Below, one piece after another: positions 9,172 to 18,275 of a stretch of DNA of 64,000 nt (its first letter is position 1; each line of letters opens with the position of its first letter). Origin of the DNA: JAXLXE01 sp046328115 (GTDB taxonomy: Bacteria > Chloroflexota > UBA6077 > JACCZL01); NCBI GenBank assembly GCA_046328115.1, contig JAXLXE010000001.1, forward strand, positions 372,001-436,000. The letters are read 5' to 3'. The position numbers were made by a program, and so were the translations under genes. Under the pieces are notes generated by a model. It did not search any database. It worked only from the letters and a program-made list of their open reading frames with translations, and was not told where the DNA came from.

Positions 9172-9256
9172 GGTGGGATGGCCGAGTGGTTAATGGCAAC
9201 GGTCTGTAAAACCGTCGGGCGGAAGTCCTACGCAGGTTCGAATCCTGCTCCCACCA
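9172..9256 (+). tRNA. tRNA-Tyr (GTA)
   Basis: The 85-nt gene has a 7-bp acceptor stem (GGTGGGA/TCCCACC), anticodon stem ACGGT/ACCGT and anticodon GTA at 9206-9208. It has the long variable arm expected of a class II tRNA, and discriminator A9256. Confidence 0.93.
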
Positions 9257-9302
9257 CCCCGGGGCGTCACCTCGCCCGTTAATAGAGGTGACAACCCGAT
9301 AC

Positions 9303-9375
9303 GCCCACATAGCTCAGTAGGTAGAGCGCGGTCTTGGTAAGACCGAGGTCATGGGTCCGATTCCCATTGTGGGCT
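9303..9375 (+). tRNA. tRNA-Thr (GGT)
   Basis: The acceptor stem is GCCCACA/TGTGGGC and the anticodon stem CGGTC/GACCG, with anticodon GGT at 9336-9338. The discriminator is T9375 and an encoded CCA follows at 9376-9378. Confidence 0.93.
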
Positions 9376-9385
9376 CCACGTGAAG

Positions 9386-9408
9386 AGACCGCCATCGCGG
9401 TCTTTTTT
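9386..9408 (+). terminator. Rho-independent terminator after tRNA-Thr
   Basis: The stem AGACCGC/GCGGTCT has a CATC loop and is followed by five Ts. It separates the tRNA pair from tuf. Confidence 0.85.
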
Positions 9409-9509
9409 CGTGTTCGCGGGCGGCAGCCTTGGCGGCCGCAGGGGAATACTTTCCGGGCGCCTCGCGGAGCGTGCGCGGATCAAGCAGGCCGGGACAGAGG
9501 GTAGCGAGC

Positions 9510-10709
<1,200 letters not shown>

Positions 10710-10767
10710 CCCGGCTGGGCGATAATGTAATTGAGCCCCGGGCCAGGCTGGCTCGTGGAGGTGAGAG

Positions 10768-10932
10768 ATGGCAAAGAAGGCAGATAGGCAGCTCGTAACG
10801 CTCTCGTGCGGCGACTGCAAAGATCGCACGTACCACACGCAGAAGAACCGCAAGAATGACACTGAGCGGCTGGCGCTGGCCAAGTACTGCCCGCGTTGCC
10901 GTAAACATACGGAGCATCGCGAGACCCGGTAG
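10768..10932 (+). CDS. rpmG: 50S ribosomal protein L33 (zinc-binding form)
   Basis: This is a 54-aa large-subunit ribosomal protein. GGAGG lies 6 nt before ATG 10768. The sequence has two CxxC pairs (CGDC and CPRC), so it is the zinc-ribbon form that depends on zinc, rather than the cysteine-free form. KNRKNDTERLALAKYCPRC is typical of L33. It lies between tuf and tRNA-Trp, a classic place for this gene. Confidence 0.95.
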   Translation: MAKKADRQLVTLSCGDCKDRTYHTQKNRKNDTERLALAKYCPRCRKHTEHRETR

Positions 10933-10950
10933 TCCCAGGGTCTGGTGGTT

Positions 10951-10966
10951 CGCCCCGCGAGGGGCG
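10951..10966 (+). terminator. Short hairpin after rpmG
   Basis: The stem CGCCCC/GGGGCG has a GCGA tetraloop of the GNRA class and starts 18 nt after the L33 stop. There is no T tract, so it may be a 3' stabiliser rather than a terminator. Confidence 0.4.
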
Positions 10967-11007
10967 TGCGATAATCGACGGGCCGCGGCGATGAGCCGCG
11001 GCCTCCT

Positions 11008-11081
11008 ACGCGCGTAGCTCAATTTGGCAGAGCACTGGTCTCCAAAACCAGGGGTTGGGGGTTCGAGTCCCTCCGCGCGTG
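11008..11081 (+). tRNA. tRNA-Trp (CCA)
   Basis: The acceptor stem is ACGCGCG/CGCGCGT and the anticodon stem CTGGT/ACCAG, with anticodon CCA at 11042-11044. The discriminator is G11081, as usual for Trp. The 3' CCA tail is not encoded. Confidence 0.93.
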
Positions 11082-11168
11082 CCCAGAAGCGTCACGGAAA
11101 CGGTGGCGTTTCTGCTTGGTGCTTGACGCGACTGGCACGTCTTGCGCACGGGCCTGGTGGGCGGCGAA

Positions 11169-11212
11169 CTGACAGAAGGCCGGCCGCTATGCTATACTCG
11201 GAACAAATGTTC
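11169..11212 (+). promoter_or_regulatory. uvrA promoter with overlapping LexA (SOS) box
   Basis: CTGACA (11169-11174) and TATACT (11193-11198) are 18 bp apart. Directly after the -10 element lies the perfect dyad GAAC-AAAT-GTTC (11201-11212), which is the Gram-positive type LexA operator. Its position over the predicted transcription start would let bound LexA block initiation of uvrA. Confidence 0.75.
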
Positions 11213-11253
11213 TTCGCCCGCGAGTGCGCCGTGGGCTGCCGGGAGTGGGCTGA

Positions 11254-14193
11254 TTGCCGCTCGAAGAGATCTTCATTAAGGGTGCCCGCCAGCACAATTT
11301 GAAGAACGTCGATCTCGCCATCCCGCGCGATCGGCTGGTGGTGATCACGGGGCTGTCCGGGTCAGGGAAGTCTTCGCTGGCGTTCGACACGATCTATGCC
11401 GAGGGTCAGCGGCGGTACGTTGAGTCGCTGTCCTCTTACGCCCGGCAGTTCCTGGGCCAGATGGACAAGCCTGACGTGGACTACATCACGGGGCTGTCGC
11501 CGGCGATCTCGATCGACCAGAAGGGGGCGAGCCACAACCCGCGGTCGACGGTGGGCACGGTGACGGAGATCTACGACTATCTGCGGCTCTTGTACGCGCG
11601 CGTGGGGACGCCGCACTGCGCGAAGTGTGGGCGGGTGGTGCAGCAGCAGAGTGCCGAGCAGATCGTGGACGCGGTCCTGGCTCTACCGACGGGTCAGCGC
11701 ATCATGGTGCTGGCGCCGCTGGTGAAGGGACGCAAGGGCGAGTACCAGCAGGTGTTCGACGACGTCCGCAAGGCTGGCTTCGTCCGTGTGCGGGTGGATG
11801 GCGAGGTCCACGACGTTGGCGATGAGATCAAACTGGATCGCTATAAGATGCACACCATCGAGGTGGTGGTTGATCGCCTCACGGTTCCCGACGCCGGGGA
11901 CTCGGAGGAGCGCGGCCGGATCGCCGACTCTGTGGAGCAGGCGCTACGCCTGGGCGGCGGCTCGGTCATCGTGTCGGTCGTGGAGGGCGAGGAGCACGTC
12001 TACTCAGAGCAGTTTGCGTGTGTGCACTGCAATCTGAGCCTGGGCGAGATCGAGCCGCGGACGTTCTCCTTCAACAGCCCCCACGGGGCTTGCCCCACAT
12101 GCACGGGGCTGGGGCACCGGTTGGAGGTGGATCCTGAGCTGGTGCTGCCCAACAAACGGCTGTCCATAGCGGAGGGCGCGGTGGCGCCCTGGGGCCGCGG
12201 CCACGTGCCGGGGAACACCTGGTACTTGCAGATCGTGGGGGCGGTGGCGCGGCATGCGGGATTCACGCTGCGGATGCCTATTGCCGAGCTTGCGCCGGAG
12301 CACGTGGAGGTGCTGCTCTACGGCGTCAAGGGCAAGAAGATCACGATGCAGCACGAGAGCAAGCGCAACGGCAAGGTTCACGAGTTCAACGTCAACTATG
12401 AGGGCGTGATCCCGAACATCGAGCGGCGTTACAAGGAGACTGAGTCCGAATTCATCCGGTCGGAGCTCGAGCGTTTCATGACGACGCGGACCTGTCCGGT
12501 CTGCCAGGGTGCCCGGCTGAAGCCGGAGTCGCTCTCGGTCACGGTGCTCGGGCGCTCCATCGATGAAGTGGCGAGAATGCCCATCGCCCAGACGCTTGGG
12601 CTGTTCGCGGCCATGGAAGATCGCGAGGTCTACCAAGAGCCGTCTGGACGGAAGGCCGCGAAGCCACGGTGGCCGGCTGAGCGGGCGGCGACGCTCTCCG
12701 AGCGTGACTTCACGATTGCTCGCCAGATCTTGAAGGAGATCAGGGCGCGGCTGGGCTTCCTGGTGGACGTGGGGCTGGACTATCTGAGTCTGAGCAGGTC
12801 GGCGGGCACGCTATCTGGCGGGGAGGCGCAGCGCATCCGACTGGCCACCCAGATCGGCTCGGGGCTGATGGGCGTGCTGTACATCCTGGACGAGCCGAGC
12901 ATTGGCCTGCATCAGCGGGACAACGCGCGGCTCATCAGGACGCTGCAGCGGCTGCGCGATCTAGGCAATACGCTGATCGTGGTGGAGCACGACGAGGACA
13001 CGATACGCACGGCCGATCACGTCATCGACATCGGGCCTGGGGCGGGTGAGCACGGCGGTCGGGTGATCGCGTCGGGCTCGCTGGCGGACGTCATGCAGGC
13101 GCCGGAGTCGATCACGGGCCAGTTCCTGACGGGGACGCGTTCCATTCCGGTTCCGTCCTCGCGTCGACCGGGGAATGGTCGCACGGTGGAGATCCGTGGT
13201 GCGCGGGAGAACAATCTCCGCGGCATCGACGTGGACATCCCGCTGGGCTCGTTCGTGTGCGTGACGGGTGTCTCGGGCTCCGGCAAGAGCTCGCTGGTGC
13301 GAGAGGTGCTGTACAAGGCACTCGCCCAGTCTTTGCACAAGGCACGGGAGCGGGCGGGCGAGCACGAGGCGGTGCGGGGTCTGGAGCACCTGGACAAGGT
13401 GATCGACATTGACCAGTCGCCGATTGGCCGCACGCCGCGATCCAACCCGGCGACCTACACGGGTGTGTTCACACCGATCCGCGAGCTGTTTGCTCAGGTG
13501 CCAGATGCGCGCGTGCGGGGGTACAAGCCGGGGCGGTTCTCGTTCAACGTGAAGGGGGGTCGCTGCGAGTCGTGCGAGGGCGACGGCATCCTGAAGATCG
13601 AGATGCAGTTTCTGCCGGACGTGTACGTGCCGTGCGAGGTATGCAAGGGCAAGCGGTACAACCGGGAGACGCTGGAGGTGCGGTTTCGCGGGCAGACTAT
13701 CTCCGAGGTCCTGGCGATGACGGTGGAGGACGCCTGCGAGTTCTTCGACGCGGTGCCGGCGATCAAGAACAAGATGCAGACGCTGGTGGACGTGGGGCTT
13801 GGATACATCCGCCTGGGACAGCCGGCTACGACGCTCTCCGGCGGCGAGGCTCAGCGGGTGAAGCTGGCGTCGGAGCTTTCGCGACGGGCGACGGGCCGCA
13901 CCATCTACATCCTGGATGAGCCGACGACAGGCCTGCACTTTGCTGACACGGAGAAGCTCCTCCTGGTGCTTAGCCGCCTGGTGGATGCTGGGAACACGGT
14001 GGTGGTGATCGAGCACAACCTGGACGTGATCAAGACCGCGGACTGGCTGATCGACCTGGGGCCGGAGGGGGGCGACGGCGGGGGCCTGGTGGTGGGCGTG
14101 GGTACGCCCGAGTCGCTGGCGGCGAATCAGGACTCGCACACGGGACAATTTCTGGCACCCATTCTGGAGCGGGCGGCGGTGGTGGCGGGGTAA
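11254..14193 (+). CDS. uvrA: Excinuclease ABC subunit A
   Basis: UvrA (979 aa) is the damage-sensing ATPase of nucleotide excision repair. TTG 11254 is preceded by GGAG 8 nt upstream and begins right at the conserved LEEIFIKGARQHNLKN. The protein has two ABC ATPase modules: Walker A GLSGSGKSS near 33-41 and GVSGSGKSS in the second half, with signature LSGGEAQR in both. Zinc modules are visible (CAKCG, CVHCN, CPTC, CPVC, and CESCEGDG with CEVCKGKRYN). The predicted promoter carries an SOS box, so it is probably DNA-damage induced. uvrB and uvrC are not in the window. glpK follows after 13 bp. Confidence 0.97.
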   Translation: MPLEEIFIKGARQHNLKNVDLAIPRDRLVVITGLSGSGKSSLAFDTIYAEGQRRYVESLSSYARQFLGQMDKPDVDYITGLSPAISIDQKGASHNPRSTVGTVTEIYDYLRLLYARVGTPHCAKCGRVVQQQSAEQIVDAVLALPTGQRIMVLAPLVKGRKGEYQQVFDDVRKAGFVRVRVDGEVHDVGDEIKLDRYKMHTIEVVVDRLTVPDAGDSEERGRIADSVEQALRLGGGSVIVSVVEGEEHVYSEQFACVHCNLSLGEIEPRTFSFNSPHGACPTCTGLGHRLEVDPELVLPNKRLSIAEGAVAPWGRGHVPGNTWYLQIVGAVARHAGFTLRMPIAELAPEHVEVLLYGVKGKKITMQHESKRNGKVHEFNVNYEGVIPNIERRYKETESEFIRSELERFMTTRTCPVCQGARLKPESLSVTVLGRSIDEVARMPIAQTLGLFAAMEDREVYQEPSGRKAAKPRWPAERAATLSERDFTIARQILKEIRARLGFLVDVGLDYLSLSRSAGTLSGGEAQRIRLATQIGSGLMGVLYILDEPSIGLHQRDNARLIRTLQRLRDLGNTLIVVEHDEDTIRTADHVIDIGPGAGEHGGRVIASGSLADVMQAPESITGQFLTGTRSIPVPSSRRPGNGRTVEIRGARENNLRGIDVDIPLGSFVCVTGVSGSGKSSLVREVLYKALAQSLHKARERAGEHEAVRGLEHLDKVIDIDQSPIGRTPRSNPATYTGVFTPIRELFAQVPDARVRGYKPGRFSFNVKGGRCESCEGDGILKIEMQFLPDVYVPCEVCKGKRYNRETLEVRFRGQTISEVLAMTVEDACEFFDAVPAIKNKMQTLVDVGLGYIRLGQPATTLSGGEAQRVKLASELSRRATGRTIYILDEPTTGLHFADTEKLLLVLSRLVDAGNTVVVIEHNLDVIKTADWLIDLGPEGGDGGGLVVGVGTPESLAANQDSHTGQFLAPILERAAVVAG

Positions 14194-14206
14194 AGTCTCA
14201 GCCACC

Positions 14207-15715
14207 ATGAGCGGCAGCCACATCCTGGCTCTGGACCAGGGCACCACGGGCTCGGGCGCGATCGTGTTCGACGCGGAAGCTCGGATCGTCGCCTCAGCGG
14301 ATACCGAGACCCGGCAGATCTATCCGCGACCCGGTTGGGTGTCCCACGACGCCAGCGAGATCTTCGAGACCACGCTTCAGGTTGCTGCGCGCGCGATGGC
14401 CGATGCGGGCCTCGGGCCATCTGATCTCGCGAGCATCGGGATCACGAATCAGCGCGAGACCACGGTGGTCTGGGATCGACATACGGGGCAGCCTGTGGGC
14501 GACGCCATCGTGTGGCAGTGTCGCCGCACGGCGCCGATCTGCCGCGAACTGACGGAGCGCGGGCTGGGACCGCTGGTGCACGAGCGCACGGGCCTGGTGA
14601 TCGATGCGTACTTCTCTGGCACCAAGATCCGCTGGCTGCTCGACAGCATTCCAGACGGGCAGGCCCGCGCAGAGCGGGGCGATCTGCTGGCAGGGACGAT
14701 CGACGCCTGGCTGATCTGGAAGTTGACGGGCGGGGGCGTACACGCGACGGACGTTTCCAACGCCTCGCGGACGATGCTGTTCGACATCCATCGGCGACGG
14801 TGGGACCCGGATCTGCTGGCCGCGTTAGACGTGCCCGTCGCGATGCTGCCGCGCGTGGTGGAATCGAGCGGCATTGTCGGTGAAGTGGCGGGCGAGGCGG
14901 CGCGGGCGCTGGGTGGCGTGGCGATCCCGATTGCCGGGATCGCCGGCGATCAGCAGTCCGCGCTGTTTGGGCAGGCCTGCTTCACGCCGGGCTCCGCCAA
15001 GAACACGTACGGCACGGGTTCGTTCACGCTCATGAACACGGGGGCGGAGCCGCGCGACTCGAGACAGGGGCTGTTGACGACGCTGGCCTGGAGCATCGGC
15101 GGCCAGGTTGAGTACGCGCTGGAGGGCGGCGTATTCGTGACCGGCTCCGCCGTCCAGTGGCTGCGGGACGGGCTGGGAATCATCGCGTCCGCCGCGGAGT
15201 CGGAGGCGCTGGCCGCGTCGGTTCCTGACACGGGTGACGTGTACTTCGTGCCGGCCTTCGCGGGACTGGGGGCACCGCACTGGGACATGGCCGCGCGGGG
15301 CACCATGGTGGGCTTGACCGGGGGGACCACGCGGGCCCACATCGTTCGCGCCACGCTGGAGTCCATCGCGTTTCAGACGGCTGAGGTGCTTGACACCATG
15401 CAGCGCGAGTCAGGTCTGGAGATTCCCGTGCTTCGGGTGGATGGTGGTGGTTCGGCGAACGGGTTTCTGATGCAGTTTCAGGCGGACATCCTGGGAGCTC
15501 CGATCGACGTGGCGGCGGTTCAGGAGACCACGGCGCAGGGCGCGGCGTTCCTGGCGGGCATCGCGTCTGGCCTGTGGCGAGACCGTGGCGAGGTCCAGTC
15601 GCGCTGGCGATTGGCCAGGACGTTTGAGCCCAGAATGTCGGCGGATGAGCGCAGCGCGAGGCGCCAGCGCTGGTCTGAGGCGGTGAAACGCTCGCGCGGA
15701 TGGGCGCATGCGTGA
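14207..15715 (+). CDS. glpK: Glycerol kinase
   Basis: This is an ATP-dependent glycerol kinase (502 aa) of the FGGY family, making glycerol-3-phosphate in the cytoplasm. The N-terminus HILALDQGTTGSGAIVFD and the segments SIGITNQRETTVVWD, DAIVWQCRRT, AGIAGDQQSALFGQ and KNTYGTGSFTLMNTG are diagnostic. The C-terminal motif DGGGSANGFLMQFQADIL is present. ATG 14207 lies 13 bp after uvrA, with TAAAGT 10 bp upstream as a possible -10 element. No glpF or glpD is near, so its tie to uvrA is only positional. Confidence 0.95.
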   Translation: MSGSHILALDQGTTGSGAIVFDAEARIVASADTETRQIYPRPGWVSHDASEIFETTLQVAARAMADAGLGPSDLASIGITNQRETTVVWDRHTGQPVGDAIVWQCRRTAPICRELTERGLGPLVHERTGLVIDAYFSGTKIRWLLDSIPDGQARAERGDLLAGTIDAWLIWKLTGGGVHATDVSNASRTMLFDIHRRRWDPDLLAALDVPVAMLPRVVESSGIVGEVAGEAARALGGVAIPIAGIAGDQQSALFGQACFTPGSAKNTYGTGSFTLMNTGAEPRDSRQGLLTTLAWSIGGQVEYALEGGVFVTGSAVQWLRDGLGIIASAAESEALAASVPDTGDVYFVPAFAGLGAPHWDMAARGTMVGLTGGTTRAHIVRATLESIAFQTAEVLDTMQRESGLEIPVLRVDGGGSANGFLMQFQADILGAPIDVAAVQETTAQGAAFLAGIASGLWRDRGEVQSRWRLARTFEPRMSADERSARRQRWSEAVKRSRGWAHA

Positions 15716-15896
15716 GGCGGCACTTGGCCTGCTGCTGGGGCTGGTCGTACTGGTGGCAGTACTGGGCGCGGGCCGGATGGTGGGCAGGCCGTACGCGCCG
15801 CCGTGGGTGTGTGACGACACCCGCTACGTGGACACGGTGAGCACCGGGCGCGCTGTCATGGGCGCGCCTGCCGCGGCCGTGCCTGGCTGCGGCTAG
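15708..15896 (+). CDS. Small single-span membrane protein, unknown
   Basis: This is a possible 62-aa protein whose ATG overlaps the end of glpK by 8 nt. Residues 4-22 form a clear hydrophobic segment (ALGLLLGLVVLVAVLGAG), followed by a short polar tail with two cysteines. The frame stops 9 bp before the next gene. I do not recognise it. The overlap and hydrophobic segment favour a real gene, but there is no independent proof. Confidence 0.4.
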   Translation: MREAALGLLLGLVVLVAVLGAGRMVGRPYAPPWVCDDTRYVDTVSTGRAVMGAPAAAVPGCG

Positions 15897-15905
15897 CTCA
15901 TCCCG

Positions 15906-18275
15906 TTGTCTCTGCGCCCGGAGCCGGCGGTGGGCTCGCCGTCGCTGAAGTCGTGGTCGGTAGCGGGCCTGTGCGCCGTCATCGGCGTGGTTCCGTGGAT
16001 CTTCCATCCGTGGGGTACATTGGGTTTCGAGGTGCCAAAGCTCGTTGCCGTTGAGCTTCTGGCGCTGGGTTTGGGCGTGGCCTGGGCCATCACGGGTCTG
16101 TACGGTGCGACGGCCGCGGGATCCTGGTGGGAGGCTCCGCGGCGCGCCTGGCTCGCGACCAGCCTGGTTGAACGGCTCGCGTCGGCGCTGCTGGGGGTGG
16201 TGCTGCTGAGTGTGGTCACGTCCTTCGACCCCTCTGCCAGCGTGTTTGGATCGTACGATCGACAGCTTGGCCTGATCGCCCTGGCGGCCGTGGTGTTCAT
16301 GGGGCTCCTGGTCGCCCGGCTGGGGTTGGATCCATCCGTACGGGTGAACGTGCTCGCGGCGATGGTGCTGGGCAGCCTGCCGGTCTGCGCGTATGGACTG
16401 GCACAGGTGGCGCGGATCGATCCGCTCAACTGGTTGAACCGGCCGGCTGGGGTCTTTTCTACCCTGGGCTCGTCGACGTTGTTGTCGACGTACCTGGCGA
16501 TGGTGATCCCGATCACCCTGGCCCTGATGATCCAGCGTGTCGAGTGGCGGGTGGGTGATCGATGGATCACCGCGGCTCTGGCGGCGCTGTTGCCGCTCCA
16601 GGTGGGCGTACTGTGGTTCACCGGCGTGCGCGGCGGGTTGTTCGGCGCGGCGTTGGCGGTGGCTTTGGTGACCGGTGGCTGGCTGTGGCGGAGGAACAGA
16701 CGGGGTGGCGCGCTGGCGTCGGCGGCTGCGATGGTGGTGCTGGTATCGGTGAGCGTGCTGATGGCGAGCCGTGGTCGCGACGCGTGGCAGACGGAAGCTG
16801 ACGGCGCCAGCGGACTGGGCACTGGCCTCCAGCGGACGCTCGTCTGGCAGGCGAGCGTGGAGGCGTTTGCGCGTTCGCCGGTGAGGCTGCTGACCGGTTT
16901 CGGTCCGGAGACGGCCGCCCTCGCTCTGGAGGCGGTGTTCCCTGCAGAGATCGCTCGATCGTATCCGAATCTGCGGGTTGATCGGGCGCACAACATGGTT
17001 TTGGACGTGCTCCTGGGAAGTGGGCTGGCTGGTCTGGTGGGGTGTTCGGCACTGGTGGGCGCGATCATCCTGGGGGTGTGGCGGCGGTGGAGGGAGGAGG
17101 CCGGAGACGGGGATGGCATGCGTACAGGCCTTCTGGCGGGGATCGCTGCGTGGCTGTTGGCGGGGCTCTTTGCGTTCGATGGCGCGGCGACGCTGGTGTT
17201 TGCCGCGGTGATCCTGGGGCTGCTGGCCAGTGATAGCGTGCCCCCGCCTTCAATGGTGCACGTGCCAGCGCGGCCGGCTCGCCGACGTGAACGGGCGCGG
17301 CGGCGGGGCGTTGCACGGTCGGGGGTGCGCGCGGTGGTCGGGGTGGGGTTCTTGCTCACCGTTGGCTCGGTCTGGCTGTCAAGCCGATTGCTGGCGCCCT
17401 TGATCTCCGACGTTTTCTACTCGCGTGCGTTGGCGTTGCGCGCCGGAGAGGCGCCGGCGGCCAGCGTGGGACCGTTGCTGTCAGCGGTGGAGTGGTCGCC
17501 GCGCCGTGATGTGTACGTGCTGGCGTTGGGAAGAACCTACCTGGACCTGGCGGAGACGGCGTCGTCCGATGCTCCGTCTCCGGAGGTCGACTTTCAACGG
17601 TTGTTCAGCAGTTTCCCCGGGAGCCGCTCTGAGCTGTTCGCCGCGGCGCGGGCCAGCTTCCGTCACGCTGTGACACTCTCTCCGTTGGATCCATACGCTC
17701 ACTATCATCTGGGTAGGATGCTGGTCGTCTGGGCGAGTGCTACACGCGACGCGGCGGAGCGGAGCGCGCTGCTGGACGAGGCCGTCGCGTCGTTCGATCG
17801 GGCGATCGAGCTGAGTCCCAGACGGACGCTCTTCAGGGACGCCGCGGCGGAGGCGGCTCATGACGCCGGACGGCACGCGGATGCGTTGGCAAGGTTTGCG
17901 GCGGCCGAGGCACTCGACGGGCTTGCTGCCGAGCGGCTGGGAAGGATGGGGGAAGTCTTGCTGGTCCAAGGCGACCTGCCGGGCGCGCGCGCCTCGTTCG
18001 CGCGCGGGCTGCAGCTCGATCCAAGGTCCGCGATATCGGAGCATGGGCTGGCGCTGCTGGCGGTTGACGAGGGGCGGCTGCAAGAGGCGATCGAGCGCGG
18101 GCAGCGGGCGACGCGACTGCAGATGCACAACTGGCGGTACTACCGGGACCTGGCGGGATGGCTGCGGGATGCCGGCGACCGGTCGCAGGCGTTGGTGGCA
18201 GCACGGGCTGCGCGGCGCTACGCGCCGGCGTGGGAGTGGGAGCCGTTGTCGGTGCTGGTGGAATCGCTCCGATGA
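15906..18275 (+). CDS. O-antigen ligase/polymerase-like membrane protein with C-terminal TPRs
   Basis: This is a 789-aa polytopic membrane protein. TTG 15906 is used as start; no good ribosome site is visible, so the exact start is uncertain. Around ten or more hydrophobic segments fill residues 15-500. The Wzy/WaaL signature region is present (TGVRGGLFGAALAVAL, LTGFGPETAALAL and DRAHNMVLDVLLGSGLAGL, with the functional His). From about residue 560 there are tetratricopeptide-like repeats (DPYAHYHLGRMLVVWA, GDLPGARASFARGLQLDP, DEGRLQEAIERG). Such fusions join glycan chains to lipid or protein acceptors, or act in glycoprotein assembly. The next gene starts inside its stop codon. Confidence 0.78.
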   Translation: MSLRPEPAVGSPSLKSWSVAGLCAVIGVVPWIFHPWGTLGFEVPKLVAVELLALGLGVAWAITGLYGATAAGSWWEAPRRAWLATSLVERLASALLGVVLLSVVTSFDPSASVFGSYDRQLGLIALAAVVFMGLLVARLGLDPSVRVNVLAAMVLGSLPVCAYGLAQVARIDPLNWLNRPAGVFSTLGSSTLLSTYLAMVIPITLALMIQRVEWRVGDRWITAALAALLPLQVGVLWFTGVRGGLFGAALAVALVTGGWLWRRNRRGGALASAAAMVVLVSVSVLMASRGRDAWQTEADGASGLGTGLQRTLVWQASVEAFARSPVRLLTGFGPETAALALEAVFPAEIARSYPNLRVDRAHNMVLDVLLGSGLAGLVGCSALVGAIILGVWRRWREEAGDGDGMRTGLLAGIAAWLLAGLFAFDGAATLVFAAVILGLLASDSVPPPSMVHVPARPARRRERARRRGVARSGVRAVVGVGFLLTVGSVWLSSRLLAPLISDVFYSRALALRAGEAPAASVGPLLSAVEWSPRRDVYVLALGRTYLDLAETASSDAPSPEVDFQRLFSSFPGSRSELFAAARASFRHAVTLSPLDPYAHYHLGRMLVVWASATRDAAERSALLDEAVASFDRAIELSPRRTLFRDAAAEAAHDAGRHADALARFAAAEALDGLAAERLGRMGEVLLVQGDLPGARASFARGLQLDPRSAISEHGLALLAVDEGRLQEAIERGQRATRLQMHNWRYYRDLAGWLRDAGDRSQALVAARAARRYAPAWEWEPLSVLVESLR

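Noticed and set aside
11082..11253. A search for a small secE gene between tRNA-Trp and uvrA
   Set aside because: No frame there has a membrane segment or SecE-like motif; only a promoter and SOS box are visible.
12961..14247. A 428-aa minus-strand frame over uvrA
   Set aside because: It is antisense to the conserved UvrA second ATPase module and shows no motif of its own.
15180..17359. Long minus-strand open frames (603 and 488 aa) over glpK and the Wzy-like gene
   Set aside because: Their composition is Arg/Thr/Pro/Ser rich, typical of antisense frames in GC-rich DNA; the plus-strand genes are clear.
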